A DNA stretch of 5,810 bases from Chloroflexota bacterium (GTDB taxonomy: Bacteria; Chloroflexota; Anaerolineae; Promineifilales; Promineifilaceae): positions 1 to 5,810 of the forward strand of contig QQUD01000778.1 of assembly GCA_008501785.1 (NCBI GenBank), in the 5' to 3' direction. The translations under genes were made by a program, and so were the position numbers. The notes beneath the pieces are model-generated. The model saw only the letters and a program-made list of their open reading frames with translations, made no database searches and was not told where the DNA came from. Positions 1 to 5,810 of the stretch are shown here, piece by piece; position 1 is the first letter of the stretch; each line of letters opens with the position of its first letter.

Positions 1-2604
1 CTGGGCAAAACATTTCGGGATGACATGTTTGCCGACTATAAAGGTACACGTGAAAAGATGCCTGATGAACTGCGGCTGCAAATCTCGCGAATTCAAGAAG
101 TGCTGCAGGCGCTGAATGTGCCCATTTTGACGCTGGAAGGGTTTGAAGCGGATGACGTGTTGGGCACGATTGCACGGCAGATTAAACCTGAAGGTGTGCC
201 TGTTTACATCATCACCGGGGACCGCGATTTGTTGCAGCTTGTGGATGACAATACGCTCGTGGAGCTGCCACAGCGCGGCAGTCGTCCGCCAGAAGTGTTT
301 GACGTGGATGGGGTGGTCAACTATTTTGGGGTGCAGCCAGAGCAGGTGGTTGATTGGAAAGCGATGGTTGGCGACAGCAGCGACAATATTCCTGGCGTAA
401 AAGGCGTTGGTCAGAAAACAGCGACGAAACTGCTGGTTGAATATGAAACGCTCGACAACATTTATGCCAATATTGAAAACATCAAAGGGGCGATGCGTAA
501 AAGATTAGAAGCTAACAAAGAAAATGCGTATCTCAGCCAAAAATTGGCGCGGATTGTGACGGATGCGCCTATTTCAGTAGAACTAGAAGCGTGCAAAGCG
601 CAAGATTTTGAAGCTGGCCCTGTGTTTGACATGTTTCGTGATTTAGAATTTCGCACGTTGACGCGCATGTTGGCAGAGCATGTAGGCGAAGATGAAAGTG
701 TGCCTGCACCTGAACCAGCACAGCCACCCACCGAAACAATACTCGTGCAAACCCAGGCGCAGCTAGATGATCTCGTTGCCAAACTAAACGCAGCCAAGCT
801 GATTGCGTTTGATGTGGAAACGACGGGATTGGACAAAACAACAGCCGAATTAGTGGGCATTTGTCTGGCAGTAGAGCCGCCGGTTGGTTATTATATTCCG
901 GTAGGGCATTTGGCGAATGAGACGCAGAGTGATTCGGGGCAGATGGGGCTGTTTGCTGGTCAGCCAGAACTGGCAGACGGGCAATTGCCGATGCAAGTTG
1001 TGCTTGATGCAATTCGGCCAGCGATGACAAACCCGGACATTGGCAAGGTGGCGCACAATGCCAAGTATGATTTCACGATTTTGGACCGGTATGATTTGCG
1101 GGTGATGCCGATTACGTTTGACACGATGATTGCCGAATGGTTGACAGACCCGGCAACAAAACACAAAGGACTCAAAGATTTGTCATTCCACCGATTGGGG
1201 ATGGAAATGACCAATATTCAGAAGCTGATTGGTAAGGGGAAGAAGCAGGTTCCGTTTTCTCAAGTCGCCATTGAAGATGCGGCACCTTATGGCGCGGCTG
1301 ATGCGGATATTACCTTGCGCCTGGTGGAGCCACTGCAAGCGGAAATCGACGATAAAAACCAACAAGGCATCCTTGATTTAGAAATCCCGCTGATTCCGAT
1401 TCTTTCGGAAATGGAGCAAGCAGGGATTGGCATTGACCTCACTTTTTTCAAACAAATGTCGCAAGAGTTGGCAGCGCGGCTGAAGGCGCTGGAAAGCGAA
1501 ATTTTCGAGATTGCAGGCGAGCCGTTTAACGTGAATTCGACGCAGCAGTTGAGTGATGTGCTGTTCAAAAGAATGGGTTTACCCACTGAAGGGCTGAAAA
1601 AGACGAAAAGCGGCCATTATTCAACAGCCGCCAATGTGCTCGAAGAATTGCAGAAGGTGGATGACGAGGGCATTGTGAAGGCGATTGTTGAGTTTCGGGA
1701 GTTGGGTAAACTGAAAAGCACGTATGTGGATGCGCTGCCGGAGTTGGTAAATAAGAAAGACGGCCGTATTCACACATCTTTCAACCAAACTGGTGCCATC
1801 ACTGGCCGCATCGCCTCCAATTCTCCTAATTTGCAAAACATTCCCATTCGGTCCGAAGTGGGGCAGCAGATTCGGCGCGGGTTTGTGGCAAAACCGGGAT
1901 GGGTCTTTTTGGCGGCTGACTATTCACAGGTGGAACTGCGCATTTTAGCGCACGTATGCCAAGATGAGGCGCTGCTCAACGCGTTTCGGCAGAATCAGGA
2001 CATTCACAGCACGACGGCAGCGGCCGTTTACAGCATCGACCTTGAAGATGTGACCTACAACCAGCGGCGTTTTGCTAAGGCGGTTAACTTTGGCTTGATT
2101 TATGGCATGGGTGCATTTCGGCTGGCACGCGATTCAGAGTTGACATTGGCTGAGGCGGAGAATTATATTAAAGAATATTTCGCCCGTTTCCCAGGCATTC
2201 AAAACTATTTGGACGAAACAAAGGCGCTGGCAAAATCACAAGGATATGTGGAAACTTTGCTGGGACGACGACGCTATTTCCCCGTATTTAGAGGAGGGTC
2301 AATGTCTGGCTCTAACCGGCAGTTATGGCTGAGAGCTGAACGGGAAGCGATTAATCATCCTATTCAGGGCACGGCGGCTGACGTCATCAAAATTGCGATG
2401 CTTGATTTGCACAAAAAGCTAAAACCCCATCGTGGACAAATGCTGTTGCAAGTACATGATGAATTGTTGTTAGAAGTTCCAAAAGAGGAAGCTGAAGATA
2501 TGCGGCAATTGGTGATTGCAACGATGTCTAATGCCTATAAAATTGATGTACCTTTAAAAGTAGACGCAAGCATTGGGGAAAATTGGCTGGCTTTGAAAGA
2601 TTAA
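1..2604 (+). CDS. polA: DNA polymerase I, 5'-truncated by the window edge
   Basis: Family A DNA polymerase that fills gaps and removes RNA primers in replication and excision repair. The frame is open from base 1; the first codons (LGKTFRD) align with E. coli PolA near residue 65, so about 64 codons lie upstream and the ATG at 25 is internal. 867 residues are visible, giving about 930, the usual length. The 5'-nuclease domain shows EADD (145-156), TGDRD (214-228) and GDSSDNIPG followed by a helix-hairpin-helix (370-435). The 3'-5' exonuclease keeps DVE (811-819), the Asp of NAKYD (1069-1071) and YGAAD (1288-1302), so proofreading is probably active. The polymerase domain has TGRIAS (1801), motif A DYSQVELR (1918), motif B RRFAKAVNFGLIYG (2065-2106), with Phe at the E. 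coli F762 position, and motif C VHDE (2452-2463). Compared with E. coli there are about 17 extra residues in the exonuclease domain and about 5 before HPIQGTAAD. Confidence 0.98.
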   Translation: MGKTFRDDMFADYKGTREKMPDELRLQISRIQEVLQALNVPILTLEGFEADDVLGTIARQIKPEGVPVYIITGDRDLLQLVDDNTLVELPQRGSRPPEVFDVDGVVNYFGVQPEQVVDWKAMVGDSSDNIPGVKGVGQKTATKLLVEYETLDNIYANIENIKGAMRKRLEANKENAYLSQKLARIVTDAPISVELEACKAQDFEAGPVFDMFRDLEFRTLTRMLAEHVGEDESVPAPEPAQPPTETILVQTQAQLDDLVAKLNAAKLIAFDVETTGLDKTTAELVGICLAVEPPVGYYIPVGHLANETQSDSGQMGLFAGQPELADGQLPMQVVLDAIRPAMTNPDIGKVAHNAKYDFTILDRYDLRVMPITFDTMIAEWLTDPATKHKGLKDLSFHRLGMEMTNIQKLIGKGKKQVPFSQVAIEDAAPYGAADADITLRLVEPLQAEIDDKNQQGILDLEIPLIPILSEMEQAGIGIDLTFFKQMSQELAARLKALESEIFEIAGEPFNVNSTQQLSDVLFKRMGLPTEGLKKTKSGHYSTAANVLEELQKVDDEGIVKAIVEFRELGKLKSTYVDALPELVNKKDGRIHTSFNQTGAITGRIASNSPNLQNIPIRSEVGQQIRRGFVAKPGWVFLAADYSQVELRILAHVCQDEALLNAFRQNQDIHSTTAAAVYSIDLEDVTYNQRRFAKAVNFGLIYGMGAFRLARDSELTLAEAENYIKEYFARFPGIQNYLDETKALAKSQGYVETLLGRRRYFPVFRGGSMSGSNRQLWLRAEREAINHPIQGTAADVIKIAMLDLHKKLKPHRGQMLLQVHDELLLEVPKEEAEDMRQLVIATMSNAYKIDVPLKVDASIGENWLALKD
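940..954 (+). other. Candidate sliding-clamp-binding peptide QMGLF inside PolA
   Basis: Codons 314-318 of the visible frame read QMGLF. The bacterial clamp-binding consensus is QL(S/D)LF, and E. coli Pol II is recalled as carrying QLGLF. The peptide sits in a loop between exonuclease motifs I and II that is about 17 residues longer than in E. coli PolA and is polar and Gly/Ser-rich, as expected for an exposed tether. Binding to the beta clamp (DnaN) is inferred, not shown. A five-residue match can arise by chance, although its position in an insertion makes that less likely. Confidence 0.4.
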
Positions 2605-2627
2605 CAAATAGTTTCTTCCTTTGTCTG

Positions 2628-2645
2628 TGCTGGGTCTTCCCGGCA
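2628..2645 (+). terminator. Hairpin after polA, possible weak terminator
   Basis: TGCTGGG and CCCGGCA form a 7-bp stem with one G-T wobble around a 4-base TCTT loop, 23 bases after the polA stop. The following sequence (TTGGTTACTC) is only moderately T-rich, so this is not a textbook intrinsic terminator. It may end transcription inefficiently or mainly protect the mRNA 3' end. Confidence 0.4.
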
Positions 2646-2745
2646 TTGGTTACTCAAAATGACAACTAACGCATTTTTCACGCTTGAATTGTGACAAGTA
2701 AGTAAGTAATAATGTCTAACTCTTTTGCATTGAGCTTTAGGATTG

Positions 2746-2775
2746 TTGTAAACTGACAAGTATATTGTATATATT
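2746..2775 (+). promoter_or_regulatory. Candidate sigma-70-type promoter for the sensor kinase
   Basis: TTGTAA (2746-2751, four of six bases matching TTGACA) is followed after 18 bases by TATATT (2770-2775, five of six matching TATAAT). This would give a 5' leader of nearly 190 bases before the ATG at 2970. In such AT-rich sequence similar pairs occur by chance; for example TTGAAT (2684-2689) with AATAAT (2708-2713) also has an 18-base spacer. Confidence 0.3.
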
Positions 2776-2816
2776 AGGCTCGATGCTAAACAAATTTGCC
2801 ATCATCTTTAACAGGG

Positions 2817-2844
2817 TTGTAAGCATATACGTAACTTTTACTAT
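2817..2844 (+). promoter_or_regulatory. Second, weaker promoter-like pair
   Basis: A second TTGTAA (2817-2822) precedes TACTAT (2839-2844, four of six) with a 16-base spacer. It is closer to the kinase start than the upstream candidate, and its -35 hexamer is the same sequence. The score is weak and the call rests only on hexamer similarity. Confidence 0.2.
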
Positions 2845-2952
2845 CTGTTCAGGCGACATATACTCATTTTTCACTGTTGTAATTTTTGGAATATGTTAAT
2901 CTTTGCCTGGGGAGTAATAGTTGTGTGTGTTGTCATGTAATGGTTTTTTTAT

Positions 2953-2959
2953 GAGAGGG
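2953..2959 (+). promoter_or_regulatory. Ribosome binding site of the sensor kinase gene
   Basis: GAGAGGG lies 10 bases before the ATG at 2970 and resembles the GGAGG core. An in-frame TGA at 2952-2954, with no other start codon after it, fixes ATG 2970 as the earliest possible start. Confidence 0.6.
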
Positions 2960-2969
2960 TCCCAGTAGG

Positions 2970-5441
2970 ATGTCTACAAAACCCAACATTGGTCGTACTG
3001 AATTACTCGATGAAAGCTCTTTGAAAGAAGTGTTGCATGCTGGTGCCAAGATGGCGTATCAGCCATTTCCAAACAAGGATATTGCTGCTGGTGACGGTGG
3101 GCATCCGGTTTGGCGTGTTAGATTTGAAGTTCCGGCCAGCAAAGAAAAACGACTCGGCATTGATATCAATGATGAAACGATTTTTGGTCGTGGTAATGAT
3201 TTGCCGAATTTGATGGATTTAACGCCGCTGGGTGCAGAGACTTTGGGCGTGTCTCGTCACCACATGATGCTGCGCCCGACTCCCACAAATTTATTTTTAA
3301 TTGATCTAAATAGCACGAATGGGACGATGCGAAACGGCCGTTCCATCGGTATCCGCACGCCTTATTCGCTGGTAGATGGGGATGTACTCACGTTAGGCAA
3401 GCTGCAAGTGGTGGTGCGTATTATCGAGCGCCCCACTTTGCAAACTACTCCTTTGCAAAAAGAAGCGATGACGCTGGCTGATGCGCTTTCACAAATAGCG
3501 AAAGCGATTACATCACAGCTTGATCTGGATGATGTGCTCAATCAGGTAGCGGCGATTGCGATGTCGCTCACTGGCGCGACAGAAGCTGGCATCTGGTTAA
3601 TGGATGAGACGACGGGTGAGTTGTTCTTAGAAGCGGAACGCGGGATGGAAGATGTGCGGGTACGACGGAAGCAGTTCCCACTGCGTGATGATTCATTGGT
3701 GGCCCGGGTTATTCGCACCGGCAAGCCAGTGCGCGCCCGTAATAAGTCGGGTGATGATCGACTGCAAGTGACAACTGGCTATTTGGTGGAAGCGCTGGTT
3801 TATGTGCCGATTACGTTGGGTGGGGTGACGTTTGGGGTGTTAACGGCCGTTCACCGCCAACCTGGTCATCGTTTTCGAGATAGAGAGCAGCAGTTGTTAA
3901 CGGCCGTTGCCGATTTCGCTGCTATTGCTATCCAAAACGCACGACTTTTCCAGGCAACCGACAAAGCGTTAGAACGCCGTTTGCGTGAACTATCCGCACT
4001 TAATGAAGTGTCACGAGCCGTCTCATCTTCTCTTGATCTGGATCAGGTTTACCAAGTATTGGTTGACGAAGTTAATAAATATTGTCCTGTAGAAGCCGTT
4101 GGGCTTTGTTTATATGACAAGCGGCGTAACGAATTGCACCCACTGGGTCAGATTGAAGGAGCCACCAATTTTTGCCCGCGCTCTGCCGATAGAGGCATTA
4201 TTGGCACTGCTGTGCAAACTGGCCAAACCCTCGTCACAAATGATGCCTCTGAGCATGCGGCTTACGATGCGACTGTTGATGTACTTGAAGACAAAGAGAT
4301 TCGGTCGATTGCGGTTATCCCATTGAGTATTCAAGACCAAGTTGTGGGTGTTTTGGCGCTCCTGAACCGAAATGGTGGCGATTTTACCGAACAAGATGTT
4401 GATTTATTAGAGGCATTTGCAAATCCTGTTGCCACTGCCATCGAAAATGCAAGATTGTTTGAGGAATCTGAGCGGCAGCGTGTGGCAATTCAAGCTACGG
4501 CTCAAACCTTGTCGCAACCGCTGATGGTTTTAGATGAGCAAGGTAATTTACTCGTGGCAAATGTGGCTGCAGAAGCACTGCTCACTTCGCACATGTCGCA
4601 AATGTTTGATGCGATTAGCAATGGTGTGGGCCGCACAACGGAAGTTAATATTGGTGAACAGACGTTTTTGTCCACAACTGAGCATTTGGCGGATGTGGGC
4701 ACAATTATTGTGATGCAAGACATCTCGTATGTAAAAGAATTGGAACAAGATCGCTCTGAATTTATGCATATGCTTTCGCATGATTTGAAAAATCCGTTGA
4801 TGGCAATTACCGGTTGGTCGAGCATGTTGGAAAGAACTGTTTTGCTTGATGCACAAGGTGGACAGTTTGTCAATGAAATTAATATTGCTTCTGATCGTAT
4901 GTTGCGCATGATTAACCAGCTTTTGGAGACAGTGGATCAGAAGGATGCAGTGCAGCTTGAGCGTAATCCTTGCCAACTAGAAGCCATTGTTGAGCAAATT
5001 GTAACGGATGTGCAGGGTGCAGCACTGAATAAATCGATTATTATCAACTATGTTAATTCAGGTGCGATTACGCCAGTTTTGGGTGATAAAACGCGTTTGT
5101 ATCATATGGTGCTCAATCTCGTTGATAATGCGATTAAATATTCATCGTCCAATACCCTTGTTGAAGTAATTCTCGATTTTGGCGAAGATGATATTTTGAT
5201 TCAGGTTTTGGATGAAGGTCCAGGCATTCCTGAAGAAGATTTAGAGCGCATTTTTGACAAATATTTCCGTAGTGTGCATAAGGATACTGAATCTGGGTCG
5301 GGGCTGGGATTGTCGGCTGTGCGGGCGATTGCGATTGCCCACGGTGGTACTGTGAAGGCGGAAAATCGCAAGAAGGGTGGGACCCGATTTACAGTGACAC
5401 TGCCGGCAAGTATGCGTTTAACGAACGGACAATCTGAATAA
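2970..5441 (+). CDS. Cytoplasmic sensor histidine kinase, FHA-GAF-GAF-PAS-like-HisKA-HATPase
   Basis: An 823-residue histidine autokinase without signal peptide or membrane segment. The FHA domain (about 45-153) has the phosphothreonine-pocket pattern: GR at 73-74, SRHH at 95-98, STNG at 115-118, NG at 122-123 and DGDVLTLG at 136-143. GAF1 spans about 168-328 and GAF2 about 340-498, joined by a helix (ARLFQATDKALERR). Residues about 510-590 form a compact PAS-like unit starting MVLDEQGNLLVAN and ending GTIIVMQDIS. The HisKA H-box is MLSHDLKNPL with phosphoacceptor His604; Asp605 and Asn608 fit the usual kinase/phosphatase motif. The ATPase has N-box NLVDN (716-720), G1 DEGPGIP (748-754), an F-box (762-766) and G2 GSGLGLS (776-782). 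No receiver domain or response regulator gene is present, so the partner is elsewhere. The GAF ligands cannot be read from sequence; Cys372, Cys379 and Cys402 in GAF2 show no known chromophore motif. The FHA domain suggests input from a Ser/Thr protein kinase (inference). Confidence 0.95.
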   Translation: MSTKPNIGRTELLDESSLKEVLHAGAKMAYQPFPNKDIAAGDGGHPVWRVRFEVPASKEKRLGIDINDETIFGRGNDLPNLMDLTPLGAETLGVSRHHMMLRPTPTNLFLIDLNSTNGTMRNGRSIGIRTPYSLVDGDVLTLGKLQVVVRIIERPTLQTTPLQKEAMTLADALSQIAKAITSQLDLDDVLNQVAAIAMSLTGATEAGIWLMDETTGELFLEAERGMEDVRVRRKQFPLRDDSLVARVIRTGKPVRARNKSGDDRLQVTTGYLVEALVYVPITLGGVTFGVLTAVHRQPGHRFRDREQQLLTAVADFAAIAIQNARLFQATDKALERRLRELSALNEVSRAVSSSLDLDQVYQVLVDEVNKYCPVEAVGLCLYDKRRNELHPLGQIEGATNFCPRSADRGIIGTAVQTGQTLVTNDASEHAAYDATVDVLEDKEIRSIAVIPLSIQDQVVGVLALLNRNGGDFTEQDVDLLEAFANPVATAIENARLFEESERQRVAIQATAQTLSQPLMVLDEQGNLLVANVAAEALLTSHMSQMFDAISNGVGRTTEVNIGEQTFLSTTEHLADVGTIIVMQDISYVKELEQDRSEFMHMLSHDLKNPLMAITGWSSMLERTVLLDAQGGQFVNEINIASDRMLRMINQLLETVDQKDAVQLERNPCQLEAIVEQIVTDVQGAALNKSIIINYVNSGAITPVLGDKTRLYHMVLNLVDNAIKYSSSNTLVEVILDFGEDDILIQVLDEGPGIPEEDLERIFDKYFRSVHKDTESGSGLGLSAVRAIAIAHGGTVKAENRKKGGTRFTVTLPASMRLTNGQSE
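3838..3908. repeat. Exact 14-base direct repeat within GAF1, containing AACGGCCGTT
   Basis: TGTTAACGGCCGTT occurs at 3838-3851 and 3895-3908, with starts 57 bases apart, both in the same reading frame and encoding LTAV within two different local contexts (VLTAVHR and LLTAVAD). Each copy contains the 10-base palindrome AACGGCCGTT. The surrounding sequences are not otherwise similar, so this is not a segmental duplication. Confidence 0.8.
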
Positions 5442-5458
5442 GGCAAGGAATTAATTAA

Positions 5459-5485
5459 CAGATTACGCTGATTTCGCAGATTTTT
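5459..5485. repeat. Degenerate 9-base tandem repeat, three units
   Basis: The units are CAGATTACG, CTGATTTCG and CAGATTTTT, sharing the pattern C-(A/T)-GATT, starting 17 bases after the kinase stop codon. From memory, similar CAGATT-type units recur in intergenic regions of many environmental bacteria; that recollection is unverified. The final unit leads into six T residues (5481-5486), but the local stem (CTG/CAG) is too short to make a convincing terminator. Confidence 0.5.
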
Positions 5486-5511
5486 TCTTGGTGGAAGATG
5501 TAAATTTTTGG

Positions 5512-5546
5512 GCGCGATGGGTTTAAAATCTCTATTGCGCTTTTTT
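5512..5546 (+). terminator. Intrinsic terminator of the sensor kinase gene
   Basis: GCGCGATGGG (5512-5521) pairs with TCTATTGCGC (5531-5540) over 10 bp, seven Watson-Crick and three G-T wobbles, with a 9-base loop (5522-5530). Six T residues follow at once (5541-5546). It lies 70 bases after the kinase stop and separates the kinase from the HAD gene, implying separate transcription units. Confidence 0.75.
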
Positions 5547-5587
5547 GTTGGTTGATGAACTCGTAAACTGTTTCAGAAGATTCTTGA

Positions 5588-5644
5588 ATTTCCCCGGAAA
5601 CTTTCATAGGGACCATTGGCTTGGTTATCAGTTTCTGGGGAAAT
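5588..5644. repeat. 15-bp inverted repeat upstream of the HAD gene
   Basis: ATTTCCCCGGAAACT (5588-5602) is matched by AGTTTCTGGGGAAAT (5630-5644): 14 Watson-Crick pairs plus one G-T at 5596/5636. The 27-base centre can itself fold, with ACCA (5612-5615) pairing TGGT (5622-5625). No T-run follows on either strand, so it is not an intrinsic terminator. It ends 57 bases before the HAD start codon, where an operator or a structured leader could sit. No flanking target duplication is visible, so a miniature transposon is not supported. Confidence 0.8.
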
Positions 5645-5701
5645 AATAGTTTGGGATTAGGATGCGGATTTTTAATAGGGAGTTTAGGGTAGAATTGGGA
5701 T

Positions 5702-5810
5702 ATGATTGAAGTTAATATTCCTGATTTTGGACAGTTGGCCTTGGATTATTTGGTATTGGATTTTAATGGGACGCTGGCGGTTGACGGCCGTTTACTCCCC
5801 ACCGTCGCAT
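5702..5810 (+). CDS. HAD-superfamily protein, soluble P-type-ATPase-like, N-terminal fragment
   Basis: Only 36 codons are visible before the window ends. The protein begins MIEVNIPDFGQ and reaches LVLDFNGTLAVDG at residues 17-29, which is HAD motif I with Asp20 as the expected phosphate-accepting nucleophile. The second motif Asp of typical HAD phosphatases (DxDGT) is Asn22 here. The short beta-strand lead-in followed by LDxNGTLAxDG resembles the small 'soluble P-type ATPase' HAD group (COG4087, recalled), whose substrate is not established to my knowledge. ATG 5702 is the only possible ATG start after an in-frame TAG at 5690-5692. The ribosome binding site is poor: AGGG at 5686-5689 is 12 bases away and GGGAG at 5678-5682 is 19 bases away. 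A -10-like TTTAAT at 5671-5676 has no clear -35 partner. The gene lies after the kinase terminator and the inverted repeat, so it is probably transcribed on its own. Confidence 0.8.
   Translation, partial: MIEVNIPDFGQLALDYLVLDFNGTLAVDGRLLPTVA

Larger units (their letters stand above)
2605..2969. other. AT-rich intergenic region between polA and the sensor kinase gene
   Basis: This 365-base gap contains no credible gene: the small ATG-started frames in it end after a few codons and lack a ribosome binding site. It is clearly more AT-rich than the flanking genes. It holds a hairpin just after polA, promoter-like hexamers, three copies of GTTGTAA (2745, 2816, 2876), two copies of CATATAC (2824, 2857), a short AAGT tandem run (2696-2709), a TG run (2922-2931) and the Shine-Dalgarno sequence of the kinase gene. 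Its length suggests that the kinase has its own promoter and perhaps a regulated leader. Confidence 0.7.
1760..5792. repeat. Dispersed palindrome ACGGCCGT, five copies
   Basis: ACGGCCGT is at 1760-1767, 3334-3341, 3843-3850, 3900-3907 and 5784-5791; the three middle copies extend to AACGGCCGTT. A one-mismatch copy, GCGGCCGT, is at 2020-2027. All lie within the three genes and none in the gaps. Two codon phases are used: GGC-CGT (Gly-Arg) at 1760, 3334 and 5784, and ACG-GCC-GTT (Thr-Ala-Val) at 3843 and 3900. About 0.1 copies of a given 8-mer would be expected in 5.8 kb of random sequence. Confidence 0.75.

Noticed and set aside
25..27. ATG at 25 as the start of polA
   Set aside because: The same frame is open upstream to base 1 and encodes conserved PolA residues (KTFRD), so this Met is internal and the true start is outside the window.
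462..1214. Overlapping minus-strand open frames of 84-153 codons within polA
   Set aside because: They lie opposite a clearly conserved coding frame, show no recognisable domain, and have the Ser/Cys- and His/Arg-rich composition of antisense shadows.
2659..2694. 11-codon open frame starting at ATG 2659
   Set aside because: No ribosome binding site and no recognisable leader-peptide feature such as a run of one amino acid.
2922..2950. TG run followed by seven T residues as a terminator or attenuator before the kinase
   Set aside because: No stable GC-rich stem precedes the T-run; only a 3-bp CAT/ATG pairing is visible.
2940..2954. Four-codon frame (MVFL) whose stop overlaps the kinase ribosome binding site
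   Set aside because: It could suggest translational coupling, but it is very short, lacks its own ribosome binding site, and is as expected by chance in T-rich sequence.
4110..4976. Minus-strand open frames of 94-142 codons opposite the kinase
   Set aside because: The + strand encodes intact GAF2, PAS-like and HisKA domains here; the reverse frames have no motifs and no ribosome binding site I can support.
5588..5644. Miniature transposable element with 15-bp terminal repeats
   Set aside because: At 57 bases it is too short for a typical element, and no target-site duplication is seen at its flanks.

Overview
The window looks like chromosomal DNA from a non-model bacterium, most likely a member of the Chloroflexota (Anaerolineae or Caldilineae type). 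This placement is an inference from protein style: a soluble FHA-GAF-GAF-histidine kinase, a PolA with extra loops, and a small HAD protein of the 'soluble P-type ATPase' type. No rRNA or other marker confirms it. All genes lie on the + strand. No tRNA, rRNA, CRISPR array, transposase or phage gene is visible, and the region reads as ordinary chromosome rather than a mobile island.

Layout: (1) 1-2604 is DNA polymerase I (polA), lacking about its first 64 codons at the window edge; all three catalytic modules keep their visible catalytic residues. A loop of about 17 extra residues in its proofreading domain carries QMGLF, a good match to a sliding-clamp-binding peptide. (2) 2605-2969 is an AT-rich 365-base gap holding a short hairpin after polA, weak promoter-like sequences and the ribosome binding site of the next gene. 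(3) 2970-5441 encodes an 823-residue cytoplasmic hybrid sensor: FHA, two GAF domains, a compact PAS-like segment, then a HisKA dimerisation/phosphoacceptor domain and an HATPase domain. No response regulator is adjacent. (4) 5442-5701 is a 260-base gap with a degenerate 9-base tandem repeat, a good intrinsic terminator, and a 15-bp inverted repeat. (5) 5702 to the window end is the start of a HAD-superfamily gene whose first motif reads DFNGT.

The three genes show no obvious shared pathway. The gaps and the terminator suggest that each is its own transcription unit: polA for repair and replication, the kinase for signalling (phosphothreonine recognition plus small-ligand or redox sensing feeding His-Asp phosphorelay), and the HAD protein for an unknown phosphatase-like reaction.

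Two non-gene signals stand out. The palindrome ACGGCCGT occurs five times (three of them as AACGGCCGTT) in 5.8 kb, in two different reading frames and only inside genes, which suggests selection on the DNA rather than on protein. The 15-bp inverted repeat upstream of the HAD gene is unexplained by any annotated element. I see no defence system, biosynthetic cluster or other large novel system here.
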